Source: Styela clava
Lineage: Eukaryota > Chordata > Ascidiacea > Stolidobranchia > Styelidae
Direction: 5' to 3'
NCBI RefSeq assembly: GCF_964204865.1
Contig: NC_135262.1
Location: 2,170,001-2,234,000 of the forward strand
DNA length: 64,000 nt
The notes under the pieces: model-generated
The model's input: only the letters and a program-made list of their open reading frames with translations
What the model was told of the DNA's origin: nothing
The model's database searches: none
Made by a program: the position numbers and the translations under genes
Part shown: positions 21,201 through 31,680 of the stretch, one piece after another
Position numbering within the stretch: position 1 is the first letter of the stretch
Layout of the letters: each line of letters begins with the position of its first letter

Positions 21201-24200
21201 CATGCACACTACACATTGCGGCAAAACTTCTCCGTTGTGTTCAATAGCTATGAATCCGTACTTTATGTAAGCTGGACTGTAATTTCGTTTAGACATGTTG
21301 TCAATAGTTGAATTAAACAAAATTTCGCAATAATCACACACCGCAGGCTTTTGAAAGCAAGTACGAATAGCAACCGTACGTAGTCTGAGACGGCCGGTAA
21401 GGAGAGCGTTCCCGCCAAATATTTTGCTGACAGCATCGGTCAAAGGTCATGAAAGTTGGTAATTGGCGTTTGATCATCTTGAACAAAATAAGTGTTGCTT
21501 CATGAACGTGCGAAACCACAAATTAAAGGTAATTGAAACGCAACATTGCAAATTATTGAAAGTTGGTCGCGTACCACCTGAAAGACTCTCGCGTACCACA
21601 GGTGGTACGCGTACCACAGTTTGGGAATCGCTGCAGTAATAGAATCTAAGTGTATGAAGGAATTTTCATACAATAAACAATGGGAAAACTTCTATTTACA
21701 ACCTGGCTATATTACCAGGCATTTCATGTTTGCAGATTATTGCGATATATATTTTATATAACATGAGTTGTGTTAATTAACAGAATTAAAATAATACGAC
21801 AAGGCATTTTAAATAGTGGTATCGGTGATGGATTTGAATGCTTGCGCAACACAAAATAATCCTAGTAAAACGCCCATACTTTTAAATACCAACCATTATC
21901 CAAATTATTTGTCAAAAAGCGGGATAAAGTATGAGTTCTTTTTCAGACTTGTGACAATTTTTTCGTGAGTACAAAAATACGAATCAAAAAGTAATTATAT
22001 TCGGGAACTTTACCACACATTTTAAGTCCGCAGATCGCCGTTGTATGTTTGTGTAATAATACTTTTATTATTTTATAAATACGAAAACTATTTATAATCG
22101 GGTAGTTTACCATACATTCAATGTCCACAGATCCCCGTTGTATTTTGTAAATACGAAAATACGAATCAAAAATTAATATCAATCGCGAGTTTGCCTCACA
22201 ATTTATGTCCACAGAATGCCGTGATATTGTGCCCGAATATAATTAATTTTTGATTCTTATTTTCGTACTCACGAAAAAATTGTCAGAAGTCGGAAAAATA
22301 ATTTATACTTCATTACACATTCAAGTCCACAAATCGCCGTTGTATTTTTGAGTTCTAATAGTTTTAATATTTTGTAAATACGAATCCGAAATTAATTATA
22401 ATTGGGCAGTTTACCACACATTTCATGCCCACAAATACCCGTGGTATTTGGTATAAATACTTTCATTATCGATACTTTTGACCATCATTATCAAAATTAT
22501 TTGCAAGAAAGCGGGTGAAAGTATTTTTCTAATAAATCAACTTGTTTCCCAACTTGTGACAATTTATTGGATATCGTAACAATTACGGCTATAAATACCG
22601 TATTTCCCGGCTAATAAGTCTACATGGCAAATAGGACGATGTATATTTTTAGCATTCAAAAAAAGGGGTTTTTCCATATAGGCCTCCAAGAAGACGGGTA
22701 GAAAAATTGTTCCCTGTTGTTCAGTTATGCTAATACGCTCTAATAATAATGTTTAGAACCAGATCACGTTTGTTTAGTAGAATCATACTCACAGAATTAA
22801 CTATTTTTAACAATAAAGCGGTAATTTTAAGTTAAAAATCACAACCATTTTGAACAATCTATAATTTTATAGGGTCAGAACAGAACCAGATCATGTTTGT
22901 TTGGTAGAATCATACTCACGGAATTAACTATTCTCAACAACGAAGCGGTAAATTTAAATTATAAAGCGGCAATCATTTTGGACAACCTATCAACCCGAAT
23001 GTTGAAATAATTTTGGAATGTGATAAGTTCCACACGGTACGTCCACGGGTTATTTCACAGCTGTGTTTCATGTCCCTGTCATTTTCTGCTGAATCGGCAA
23101 AACCAAAGGGTCATAAATCACTTACTTTATCTCGGTGGCGGTGGCCGTGTTTTCTCTTTTAAGTAACGATAACCGGCCTACGATTAAATATCATGATTGG
23201 CAGACCCATAAGAACCAAATATAAGGTTAACACAAATTATGCTTGAGAAGACTAATGCGAAAAATAAGCAGGCCACATAGAAATAAAATAAACATGCTTT
23301 CTCAATAAGGCGCCCCACCCCCCAAAAAACCAAGCCAAAATTGGGTCTAGAAAGGCAAAAGCGACCTATTAGCCGGGAAATACGGTGATTGTCGATTTTT
23401 CGACTAATGGAAATGATTTTGTGAATTAAAAGACGAATGTCGACAATGTCCACCAACGCAAACGTGCAAATGTGTCGCAACACTATGCGACGTACATTCG
23501 CGCTGAATATAAACAATCAAAATGCCGACTCTATTTCATCGTCATTACAATACGCGAGAAAGCGTAAAAAGTCGTTTGAAGATTCCGGTAGAACGAAACA
23601 CCGTGTTTACGGCGAAAAGTGACTACTATTCGTAATTATTCGGAAATGAGCCGAAAAGGTATTCGAATACTTTGATATTCGAATAATTTCGAATATTCGA
23701 TTCGTTTTGGACAACCCTGTATATAATATTTACATATTTTTCCCGGAGAGAGGATAGTTGTTGAAACCGTTTAATTACATGGGAACCACGGCCTCTCGTC
23801 CATTTACCAGTAGGTGTCGGGTATCATGTATGTTATAGGCTTGTCATTTTTTTTAGTACAACGTTGAGCAGACCTATGAATAATACTTCATTTTTAAATT
23901 TTTCTCCATTCTACAGACTCGAATCAAAAGTGAGCTAAAAATTTATTTGGAGTCTTATTAGCATTGGTTGAATGTGACGTACCAAAGGGCATCTCATTAT
24001 TTCACCACATAATGGTGAGGTAAGAGTCTATTAGAAAACAGGGAATTTCATCCCAACTATTCTTTGTTAGATGCTCCAGAGCATGGCCCTGCCCTGTTTA
24101 TTTGTTTCAATAGCTCCATTAACAATACCAAAACTAACTTTTACAAATGACCTTGCAGAAGCATACGATGATCTCGAAAAAGCGATCACCTTATCAAAGG

Positions 24201-25030
24201 GCAAAGGTCGTACTGCATCACTTGCATTTACACAACGAGCATTACTTCGTAAACTAGATGGCAACGAAGAAGGATCATTGGAAGATTTCAAACTCGCGGC
24301 CCAACTTGGAAACCAATTTGCAAAGCAGCAAGTATGTGATTATATATTATTGATATGTTAGGAGAGTAGATCAGAACTAGGCTTTGTAAGAGATGACACA
24401 TTAGTCAAGAGCTGTGGTTCCCAAACCACGCGCCGCCGGTCAATTACAACCCTTCATAACGGTTTAATATGGTCCGCCAAGTGAAATAATTTAACACTTC
24501 CATGTTTTTTTCTTTCTGCGTTCTAGATACCGCCAATTGTTACGTCATTATCACATTTTAAGCATGTGTATTTTCATAACAATTTGGTTTGGTATCTTAA
24601 CAATTCGCAGGCAAAAAAGTTCGGTAGTTGATCTTAAGTAAAACATTCGCTTTGCGGAAGCTAGCTGTTAGGGCATTGCAACGTAATATTGAATCAAACT
24701 AGGTGTAGGCTTTGCAACATAAAGAATTTGGAATCAAAAACTAACTTTGTGGGCCGCACTCTATTCAAAATTTTCACTTCACTGCGGGTCGCACAATTTT
24801 TCCTTGTGGGCCACAGGTTGCCCTGCTTTAGTTAGTTATTATGTTTACAAGATATTTGACAAAATTCCTCTCTCCCTGTTCGAATCTTAACAACCATCCA
24901 ACCAGTCAAAAAAATTTATTCTCCATTTTCTCCAATCCAGGTTGTGAATGCGAATCCATACGCCGCACTGTGCAACAAAATGTTGAGTGAAGCCATGGAA
25001 AAGCTCAGTGGAAATTGCACGAAGGAGTAG
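18237..25030 (+). CDS. TTC36: Tetratricopeptide repeat protein 36, four exons
   Basis: Exons 18237-18342, 18820-19008, 24159-24331 and 24941-25030 join to 558 nt, encoding 185 residues (human protein about 189). All junctions are GT-AG: GTGAGT, GTGGGT and GTATGT donors; TTTCAG, TTGCAG and ATCCAG acceptors, with phases 1, 1 and 0. The N-terminus carries VLQIVFNPNLPVGNL, a TTC36 hallmark. TPR units lie at about 46-79, 80-113 and 117-150 (ASYNNRAQARR). The C-terminal NPYAALCNKML is a family signature. The start has G at -3 and +4. In vertebrates this is a small adaptor linked to HSP70 binding and tyrosine catabolism. Intron 2 (5150 bp) and intron 3 contain transposons, yet the exons are undamaged. 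Confidence 0.95.
19022..19062 (-). repeat. SINE 3'-end fragment at the start of TTC36 intron 2
   Basis: 'catatttatcctgggggagaggaaagcc' is broken here as CATATTTATCC and GGGGGAGAGGAAAGCC; both match the inverted 3' end of the SINE at 9441. It starts about 14 bp after the splice donor. Confidence 0.6.
19322..21633 (-). mobile_element. Inner hAT transposon with decayed transposase, 2312 bp
   Basis: Ends CAGTGGTTCCCAAACT and, inversely, CAGCGATTCCCAAACT are flanked by identical octamers CAGTAATA at 19314-19321 and 21634-21641. 'gcgtaccac' repeats occur inside both ends. It carries a full-length but frameshifted hAT transposase on the minus strand and sits inside the left subterminal region of the outer element, so it inserted later. 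Confidence 0.95.
19464..21296 (-). pseudogene. hAT transposase with BED finger (ZBED5/SCAND3-like), frameshifted
   Basis: Starting at the ATG at 21296, the first segment carries a BED-type finger (CVVC...HLDTNH; Cys28, Cys31, His48, His53) followed by QRLGEQVKRQRFD. The segment ending at 19863 contains the catalytic-domain motifs LDESTDV, GCTTDGAPSMLG and EVRWLSRGNATRRLFELR. The C-terminal segment (19769-19464) has the dimerisation motif WECEQGFSALMAIKSKSR. Frames are broken at about 20785-20840 (two shifts) and about 19870-19890, so no functional protein is made. Acting intact, such enzymes cut and paste DNA at the inverted repeats and leave 8-bp duplications, matching the flanks here. Motifs remain readable throughout, so decay is moderate. 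Confidence 0.93.
21942..22460. repeat. Degenerate ~100-bp repeats with an internal inverted repeat
   Basis: A phrase like CACACATTTCATGTCCACAG followed by 'atcgccgttgtat' recurs about five times at roughly 82-121 bp spacing (near 22012, 22110, 22192, 22313, 22412). The block at 21948-21995 ('gacaattttttcgtgagtac') is repeated inverted at 22241-22290, giving arms of about 50 bp. It is part of the outer hAT element. Confidence 0.7.
22597..23386. mobile_element. Third inverted-repeat element inside the outer hAT, ~790 bp
   Basis: Ends ACCGTATTTCCCGGCTAATA and the exact inverse TATTAGCCGGGAAATACGGT bound it. No target duplication is obvious. Inside, a ~108-bp block starting AGAACCAGATCACGTTTGTT is tandemly repeated at 22756 and 22882 with spaced differences. 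No transposase ORF; the superfamily is not assigned. Confidence 0.75.
23728..23840 (-). repeat. SINE 3'-end fragment
   Basis: TTTACATATTTTTCCCGGAG and 'gaaccacggcctctcgtcc' match the inverted end of the SINE at 9441. It abuts the right target duplication of the outer hAT element. Confidence 0.65.
24415..24827. mobile_element. hAT-type remnant filling much of TTC36 intron 3
   Basis: Left end CTGTGGTTCCCAAACCACG and right end 'gggccacaggttgccctg' are degraded inverted ends. 'gtgggccgca' and 'gcgggtcgcacaatttttcc' recur at 37975-38058. The 609-bp intron 3 is therefore largely transposon-derived. Confidence 0.55.
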
Positions 25031-25329
25031 TGTTTCAGAGGTTATGAAATCATAATAGTATTGAGGATATTCTAAAAGTCTAATGAATTTACTTTTTTTT
25101 TGCATTTTTGCGGAACTTCATAGTTATCAATATTTTTTTCATTTATTACCCTACTTGGATATCATATATATTGAAAATGGCAACAAATTCAAATCAAATA
25201 CTGGTTGTTTTGGGTGTTGTGGGGACATATCAGTATTAGAAAGCTTCCAGACACCAATTTTTTGAGTTTATTACTTTACCCGAAATTCATAAAAATATAT
25301 ATTGGGAAGCTCAGTGGAACAGAGCTACC
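25031..25329 (+). other. TTC36 3' untranslated region and flank
   Basis: Sequence after the TAG stop. I see no canonical AATAAA within the first 300 bp; the polyadenylation site cannot be placed. Confidence 0.4.
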
Positions 25330-25337
25330 ATTTAGAA

Positions 25338-26040
25338 CAGGAATGGGCAATTACTTTTCTGAGACGGCCAGTTACAGACAATAACTCAACATGATTAATG
25401 AAAAACTATTCACAACAGCTAGTCCAGAAGTCCTCGACTTACGACGTCGTTCCGTTCTTGAGAAGCGGTGTAACTCGAATTTCAGTGCAAGTCTGAACAT
25501 TATACTGTACAGTACATAAATTACTCTATACATATCGTACTGTATCAGAAACATTTTTACGCTTTTGAGTCCATAAGAAAGGGAAAAAAAGTTAAAAAAA
25601 AAACGATCAAACAAGTTACGAAAAAAACGGCTTGAACAACCAAAATGACGTACACTCGTACAGTATCACTGAAACTGTGTATCATGTGACTGAAGCTTGG
25701 TGATTATTCATTCATAATCGTAATAGTTCGCAATTGTCAACGTAATTCACGATGTAAATGACGAAAACCAATGAGCTTATTATTACAGTACAGTATTATC
25801 TTTTATATTTTTATGAACTGCGTTCGTAACCTCGAAACAGCGTAAGTCGCGACCGGCGTAACCCGAGGACTCCCTGTATTTATATAATAATAAAAAGCAC
25901 AATATAACAATCGGGGTCATTGTGAACTTATTTTCTTCAATATTTTCAGCATAAATTTATATTCATAAAATTATAGTCATCTTTTTAGCAGACACAAGTG
26001 GGCCGGATAAAACACTTTGGGTTGTAATTTCCTACCCCTG
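25338..26040. mobile_element. hAT-type element, 703 bp, with a nested insertion
   Basis: Ends CAGGAATGGGCAATTACTTT and, inversely, CAGGGGTAGGAAATTACAAC. Flanks ATTTAGAA (25330-25337) and GTTTAGAA (26041-26048) match at 7 of 8. 'gacggccag' and 'gggccgg' lie near the ends. Confidence 0.8.
25422..25878. mobile_element. Inverted-repeat element nested in the 25338-26040 hAT
   Basis: Left AAGTCCTCGACTTACGAC and right end (inverse) GGAGTCCTCGGGTTACGCC pair imperfectly. 'gttccgttcttgag' and 'ctcgaaacagcg' occupy equivalent inner positions. AT-rich interior without an ORF of note. Confidence 0.65.
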
Positions 26041-26048
26041 GTTTAGAA

Positions 26049-26500
26049 GCATTCATCGGTATTGAGTATGCCCAGTTGTATTTACTGCCAATTATTGGAA
26101 TTGCCAGTTTTCTTCTCTTTATATTCTCTCTATTTTGTAGGATTCACTACTGTCATTGTGACCTAATATATATATCATGGTTGTATATTTTTTTACAAAG
26201 GTGGGATATCATGAATTCCTGATTCTATATAATATGTATCTAATACATCGAGATGGAATATATATCTAACGAAATAGTTCCTCCACGTTTATTTGACAAA
26301 ACTTTTTTAATATTTCATTTGAGAATATATTTTAGTGAGTTAAATATGAGTATGAGTATCATCACTCTGATATTCATTTTATTTTTGCAAATTCACGAAT
26401 ATCATTCCGACTTTGTATGTATCATGGTTATTGCTTGAGTGTCTGATTATGTATTTAAGTTTTTTTTTTTAACTCTGATTTAAACATGGGCACATGGTGC
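26049..26500. other. Non-coding stretch, nothing recognised
   Basis: AT-rich sequence with no gene or repeat that I can place. Confidence 0.4.
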
Positions 26501-26503
26501 TGT

Positions 26504-26625
26504 TTCGGTACTCCTGAAGTATGCGCACCAAGATGTCGCACAACCTAAACTCTAACCTGGTAAACAACCTGGGTTCAGGTTGTGCGCCATCTTGGTGCGC
26601 ATACTTCAAGAGGTCCGCTGTTTCT
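26504..26625. mobile_element. Palindromic MITE (GGTACTCCCGAAGTATG family), short copy
   Basis: 'cggtactcctgaagtatgcg' and 'caccaagatg' at the left pair with 'catcttggtg' and 'cgcatacttcaag' at the right. 'cacaacctaaactctaacctgg' lies centrally. Diverged relative of 12257-12500. Confidence 0.75.
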
Positions 26626-26731
26626 TCCTTGATCAGATTACAAATGAGAATTGACATTGTGAAAGTGTGGTACAAGACTGTTTGCCTCTTAAAAATTTAA
26701 TAACATTGTGAAAAAGAATGGTTATATTCTA

Positions 26732-26910
26732 TAGGGTGTCCATAAAGTCTTAAAATTTTGTAAAATTGCAAAGGGAATTTATCATGTATGTATTAAATAA
26801 AGTGAAAATATTTGAAAAATTACTGATTAAAAAACAACAAACCTGGTTAAGATATATTAAGAACTGACTTCATAACAAAATTGAAATTGTAACTTTGTGG
26901 ACACCCTATA
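26732..26910. mobile_element. Short TA-flanked MITE (GGGTGTCCATAAAGT ends)
   Basis: TATAGGGTGTCCATAAAGTC at the left and 'actttgtggacaccctata' at the right are inverted, with TA dinucleotides at both ends as in Tc1/mariner-type insertions. A diverged copy sharing 'cctggttaagatatatt' is at 50171-50390, and a lone left end is at 47626-47650. Confidence 0.75.
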
Positions 26911-27399
26911 TACTCTTTTGCATTGTGCCTTTCTGATCGATTTGTATATTATCTAGATACTTTATCTTCACTTTTTCTGAGATTATATCGAATTAGATAA
27001 CATTTTTTGGTACGAATTGTTACATTTTAATAACAGCAAATAGTTTGTGGCTCATAGATTTAGATTAATATATTTATTTCCATCATGCAAAAATCAATAT
27101 AAAGCAATGATACACATGAAATGAATTTAAAACTGAAAACACTGGCTTATAGCAGTGGATAAGGGGTCGCGAAAGACTTGGGGGAGCAAATGTACAGAAG
27201 AAATAATTTTTGAAGGAATTGACTTACAGCATACAACATCACTATATAAGAAATAACTACAGAAATGTAAGGATTCAAAATTAGAATACGAAAAAACGCT
27301 TTCTCCCATTTTCCAAACTTGAGAGTAGGTGAACCGATGTGTGCCCACCAACTTAGAAAAAACTTATGGGTGAAATGATAGACCGTAAGACCAGCGATG

Positions 27400-27722
27400 G
27401 GGGCGTGGTTGCATTGTGCCAAGCTTTGGGAATACGCTCGCCACTGCACCTCTCATTCTCCTGCCCCGTGTGGGTTCGCCGGTTTGAATCCCATGAGGGA
27501 TAAAATATGTGCAAGAGGATTGCTGGACTCCTCGCCGCAATAGGGTGGTTCACGTAACCGCTGGTCGCGCATGGCTTCCTCCACCATCAAGTCCATGCAT
27601 CTGAAAACAAATAACTGGCTAACTAATCCCACACCCGACATGGACTGGTAATCGGATGAGAGGCGTGATTCGACACGTCTTATCGACGAGCCACGATCCT
27701 CTGCCGGGGATTTAAATGACAA
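27400..27722 (+). repeat. tRNA-derived SINE, near full-length copy 2
   Basis: It shares GGAATACGCTCGCCAC, box-B-like GGTTTGAATCCC, TTGCTGGACTCCTCGCCG, GGTTCACGTAACCGCTGGTC and 'atcggatgagaggcgtg' in order with 9441-9783. Box A is eroded ('ggttgcattgtgcc'). Confidence 0.8.
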
Positions 27723-28230
27723 TTCTTTTCAAACCGTGGATCAAAAGACACATGGTTTTGGTTGGGGTTGACTTTGCGGGAATGCCAACTTTGTGACATT
27801 CGACTCTGAAATTATTTCTGTTTAGGGAAATTAAGGTTGACACCTAAGAAATGGAGCAACAATGCGCACATGGCGCCGAAACTTACTTTGTCAGACCACT
27901 TTGATTGGATGGCCGACGTGAGAATCATTATTCGTCGTTTAAATATAAATGAAAACAAGACGTAATTTGTATGTTTATTTCATTATTTTCCGAGCAATTT
28001 TAAAACTTTTGGTCGTAATTTCGGTAAAAAAACTGTTTCAAACAAAATGCGCATCATTTTGTAGATAAGTGTCTGAGGGTCATGGCGGGAATAACGGTAA
28101 CAACACATTCTATGGAAGTACGGCTAAAAATTCAAATGTACCCGCGAACCGACACAAAGAGAAGCCAGCTCTAGCAGAGCGGCGCCAAATAACTCATGCA
28201 TGAAATGACAACTTCCCAATCATTATACAT
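27723..28230. other. Non-coding stretch, nothing recognised
   Basis: Contains 'ggcgccgaaac' and similar moderately GC-rich patches but no gene that I can support. Confidence 0.4.
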
Positions 28231-28231
28231 T

Positions 28232-28296
28232 ACCATGTATCTGCAATAAATGCTAATATTTGTGGTGGCTGGATATATGAAAGGTGGTTTTGTTGC
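28232..28296 (+). repeat. 65-bp dispersed repeat, copy 1
   Basis: 'gcaataaatgctaatatttg' followed by 'tggtggctgga' and 'gtggttttgttgc' recurs at 29505-29564 in the same orientation. Confidence 0.65.
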
Positions 28297-28589
28297 AGCA
28301 GAGGATCGATAATGGGGCGGGGGATTCGAATGCAAAAGGAACCGATTACAGGATTCGGTTTTCGGCGCCAAGCCCCAATTTATGCATTTCTGGGCTTTAA
28401 TTTATTATTCAGTGACGAGCGTCTGCTCTCTCGTTTGATTATACTTGTGTTTACTAGCAAACAACCCGTAAAAGCGGCAGAAATAAAACATGTAATCCCA
28501 GGTGGCATATTTAGAATGCGAAGACGGCGTTTTTACATCATTTTTGAGTTTTCCAGTTTTACCATCTAGCACTGACATAGAGAAACTAC

Positions 28590-28830
28590 GGCCCGCTGGG
28601 TAATTTGATCTGGCCCGCCTGATGCTGCCACAACCAAACTAAAACCAAATGTTGATGTTTAATCTAAAAAATAATTCAAGGAATTTGTTGAGATTGCGAT
28701 TAAATTCATTTTTTTTTCCACGAGGCTTATTGTTTTCCAATTTTGCTTTTGTAACACTGTAAACATTGTGCATGAAATGTACCTTTTTACGTCATACTTA
28801 CATTGTCCTTAATACTTATTGGTGCCGACT
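28590..28830 (-). mobile_element. hAT-type remnant (ggcccgcc family)
   Basis: 'tacggcccgctgggtaa' and 'ctggcccgcctgatgctgcc' resemble, inverted, the right part of 48003-48313; 'ttttacgtcatactta' resembles its left part. The outermost ends are eroded. Confidence 0.55.
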
Positions 28831-29113
28831 ACCGACTCACTGGCGGTTTCCCGAATATCTGATTGCAATAATCTTTAATTTTTGAAGGACGTGGAACATA
28901 CTTTATTTTAAATTGAATGATTTTTCGCGGCTTACAAGTTCTACAGATAAATGACGGATACCAGACGCTGCTATGAAATTCAAGAGTCCTGCGACACACT
29001 AACACATACCTGTTGTAAACTGATTGTCTGAGCGAGTCCGATTTTGGTCAGACATTACAGAAATACATTGGTGTTTGTGTGTAACAGGGCTATTGAATTG
29101 CATAGTATAGTCA

Positions 29114-29338
29114 CAACGATCCCGATATGAGAGAGATCGCTGTCGTTAGTGAGTTCTTTATCGACTACGCAGATGCCATTTTGGGCGATCGTAGTTATAG
29201 TTTGGCAAGCTCTATGACGTGGGTTTAAGGTCACAGGGACGTAATTTTTGGATGGCGTAGTCAGGTGGGGGTTAGGATTGACATGCTACGGCGCTACGAC
29301 CACTAGAAGTACGTGGGTACGAAACTACACGAGACTCG
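29114..29338. mobile_element. Partial copy of the 12840-13263 foldback element
   Basis: 'gagagagatcgc', 'gacgtaatttttggatgg', 'gtagtcag' and 'ctagaagtacgtgggtac' follow the order seen in 12840-13263. Its left terminal repeat is missing. Confidence 0.6.
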
Positions 29339-29504
29339 GCAACTACATCATTTCTATACACCAGTTGTGCTTTTTCCATCGCTGACGTAAATAAACCTGA
29401 TGGCAATCATGCGCTATTTAAGAAAAACTCTACTCTGATAGAGTAGCGCCCAAATATCCCGAAGTATGTAACCAACTGCTTCCGGCCTCTTATTGATTTA
29501 ACAT

Positions 29505-29564
29505 TCAGCAATAAATGCTAATATTTGTGGTGGCTGGACAAATAGGAAATGTGGCTTTGTTGCC
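29505..29564 (+). repeat. 65-bp dispersed repeat, copy 2
   Basis: Matches 28232-28296 over 'gcaataaatgctaatatttg', 'tggtggctgga' and 'gctttgttgc'. Confidence 0.65.
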
Positions 29565-30160
29565 GTTCCAGGGTCGGTAAGATATAAGTGAAATAAATGA
29601 AAAGTTTCATATTTGTACCTTTACCAGTTACACCGTAGTACGACTATTTTTTCTCAATTTTCTATTTCCCAATAAGTAAAGTAAAGTACATACAGGAATG
29701 AGATAAGGAGGATTTCCGCCAAAACTTAACAAAGTCCTCGAATTTAAATAAAAAAAATGCAGCTCTTGCTACTTCCCTTTACTCATGAACCCTGGACAAC
29801 ACACACTTGCGTCATGTCCCACCTTCCCCAACATTAAATACAGCCATCAGATAAGGGGGATTTTCAAATTCTATATGTCTTGAAAAAATGTACATTTGCT
29901 ACATTTTTTTTATAAACTCTGGGCTATACAGACTGGCGCCAATAAGTATAATAAACTGATTTAAATTTTGTGTGCGAATGGGGGAATGAATATTATGTAT
30001 GTATTTCTTCATTTTTACTTCAAGTTTTTAGTCATGTACAGCTGGCGGAGTTATTTATTTAATAAATTTAGCTTGAATGATTTCATTTGAATAAATCATA
30101 TCCTACGCTTTACGCTTCGTTGGTCTCTCGTTTTAAACTTTCGTCAATCTCTCGTTTCGA
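29565..30160. other. Non-coding stretch before the 5S gene
   Basis: No gene recognised. The last ~60 bp ('tctctcgttt' pairs) belong to a block shared with the second 5S copy. Confidence 0.45.
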
Positions 30161-30170
30161 ACGCAAAACT

Positions 30171-30180
30171 TAAATATAAA
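30171..30180 (+). promoter_or_regulatory. TATA-like element upstream of 5S rRNA
   Basis: 'aatataaaaa' lies about 30 bp before the 5S start, the place where many invertebrate 5S genes need an upstream TATA-like box. The second copy has 'aatacaaaaa' at the equivalent place. Confidence 0.5.
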
Positions 30181-30205
30181 AAGCCGAATAGGTAGCCTCG
30201 ACATC

Positions 30206-30324
30206 GCCTACGACCATACCACGTTGAATACACCCGATCTCGTTCGATCTCGGAAGTTAAGCAACGTCGGGCTCGGTTAGTACTTGCATGGGTGACCGGC
30301 TGGGAATACCGGGTGCCGTAGGCT
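30206..30324 (+). rRNA. 5S ribosomal RNA
   Basis: The sequence begins GCCTACGACCATACCACG and ends GGTGCCGTAGGC, so the two ends pair as helix I. It carries the canonical CCCGATCTCG...GATCTCGGAAG and the internal promoter blocks AAGTTAAGCAACGTCGGG and GGTTAGTACTTGCATGGGTG. The length of about 119 nt is standard. A T4 run follows as the RNA polymerase III terminator. 5S rRNA is a structural part of the large ribosomal subunit. It seems intact and may be one member of a dispersed 5S set, since a damaged second copy lies 1.9 kb away. Confidence 0.97.
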
Positions 30325-30326
30325 TT
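30322..30326 (+). terminator. RNA polymerase III terminator of 5S rRNA
   Basis: A run of four T immediately after the 3' helix I strand. Confidence 0.6.
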
Positions 30327-30329
30327 TGA

Positions 30330-31190
30330 TTGGTACGAAGCATATTGATTTGGGGCGTTTACCGTTATTTAATTATGGGTTTATGGTCTGTCCGAACCCG
30401 ATTGTAATTTTCCAAAACTACAAACAAATGATTTTGGTTTAGTTGAAGTAGTAAAATATTAGTCACACCAAATTCCCCAACCCAGTTTGTAAGCGCCAAT
30501 TCGTGAAAACAACCAAAATAGGCATAAAAATTTTGGCAATGACAAAGTATGATGGAAAATATTCTAGAGTTGAACGCTCATGGCTCCAATACTGCTAACA
30601 TAAAATTGTTGAGTTGCTATAGACTTTTTAGACATCTACAAATAACAAAGTGACCTTTGCAACCTAAATCTCAACAAACCGAGTATTCTAGTATACTAAC
30701 TGTTTCAATGACAATTAGACACACGGTAGATTGAAAACTTACGTTATGCATTGTATCTGCTTTTGGGTAATAATACGAAATTGTTAACAGTGTGATTATT
30801 TAATGGCCTCCAGTCACTTATCTACTGCTATCAGTAATTTCCGTATTACAGTATTTACTTGCTGCGAAGAACTTTACTTTATTTTATTGTTATTTATAGG
30901 TAGAGTTACCATATCTTTGTGACTTCGAAGCGGGACGCCTCCAAAGACCAAGACCCTTCAGCTGTGATTTTTTTAACTTCACATCTTCCGATTTTATTTC
31001 ATATCAAACTTATGCCTACATTTAATACCATCCCGACTGACTTAATTGACCATATTGTGATCGAGAGTTCATGCGCATATTCTCTGTCTAATTCAGTTCG
31101 AAAAATAGGAAGGAATTGATGGTAACAGTGACGTGCCCAGAGGGGGCAAATAGGGAAACTGTCCCAGGTAACAGAACCAAACTGTAGTGT
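30330..31190. other. Spacer between the 5S copies, first part
   Basis: No gene recognised. The ORF at 30919-31119 has no recognisable features. Confidence 0.4.
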
Positions 31191-31199
31191 ACTGTAGAG

Positions 31200-31514
31200 C
31201 AGGGCTACTCAACTGGCGGACCGCGGTCCGAACCCGGACCTTCCGGGTATTTGATTAGGACCGCGCCTAATTCTTTATTTTGGATCATTACCCCCACTTT
31301 TGAAGTTTCCTTTTATAAAATCACGTTTATAGATTTAAATATATATGAAAAGAACTATAACGCTATAACAAACAATCTTGATTAGCTAATAATCATTAGT
31401 CGACCGAGAAAGTGCGTGTTTAAGGATGCCAAAATATAATTTCTGGAAAGACTGGACCCAAATATTTTTGAATTTTATATGCGGATCTTCGGTTAAAATA
31501 GTTGAGTAGCCCTG
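31200..31514. mobile_element. hAT-type MITE, 315 bp (CAGGGCTACTCAACT family), copy A
   Basis: Ends CAGGGCTACTCAACTGGCGG and AGTTGAGTAGCCCTG are inverted. Identical octamers CTGTAGAG at 31192-31199 and 31515-31522 flank it. 'gaccgcggtccg' is a palindrome near one end. Copies B (37488-37803) and C (45354-45662) have nearly the same length. Confidence 0.92.
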
Positions 31515-31529
31515 CTGTAGAGTGTAGAG

Positions 31530-31680
31530 CAACGGTGGGCAAACCGCGGCTCGCGGGCCGCATCCTTGACCAATCGCTTTGAAATCTCCAGTGGCTAAAC
31601 AATGTATATTTCCCTAGAATGCTGTTACTCTTATTAATTTCTTAAAATTTCTGTTCTTTCTATGGGGTTCGTTTTTTGTG
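31530..31680. mobile_element. 5' part of a hAT-type element (GGTGGGCAAACC end)
   Basis: 'caacggtgggcaaaccgcgg' and 'ctcgcgggccgcatcc' look like one hAT end. The following 'ttgaccaatcgctttgaa' through 'aatttcttaaaattt' matches 46260-46345. No partner end was found. Confidence 0.5.

Larger units (their letters stand above)
19220..23719. mobile_element. Outer hAT-type element in TTC36 intron 2, interrupted by two others
   Basis: Left end CAGGGATGGCCAATACCGAA and right end, read inversely, CAGGGTTGTCCAAAACGAAT. Identical octamers TATATAAT flank it at 19212-19219 and 23720-23727. Subterminal regions are rich in TTCGAATA motifs on both sides (19245-19310 and 23655-23702). Removing the insertions at 19322-21633 and 22597-23386 leaves about 1.4 kb with no transposase ORF, so the outer element is non-autonomous. 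Confidence 0.9.
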
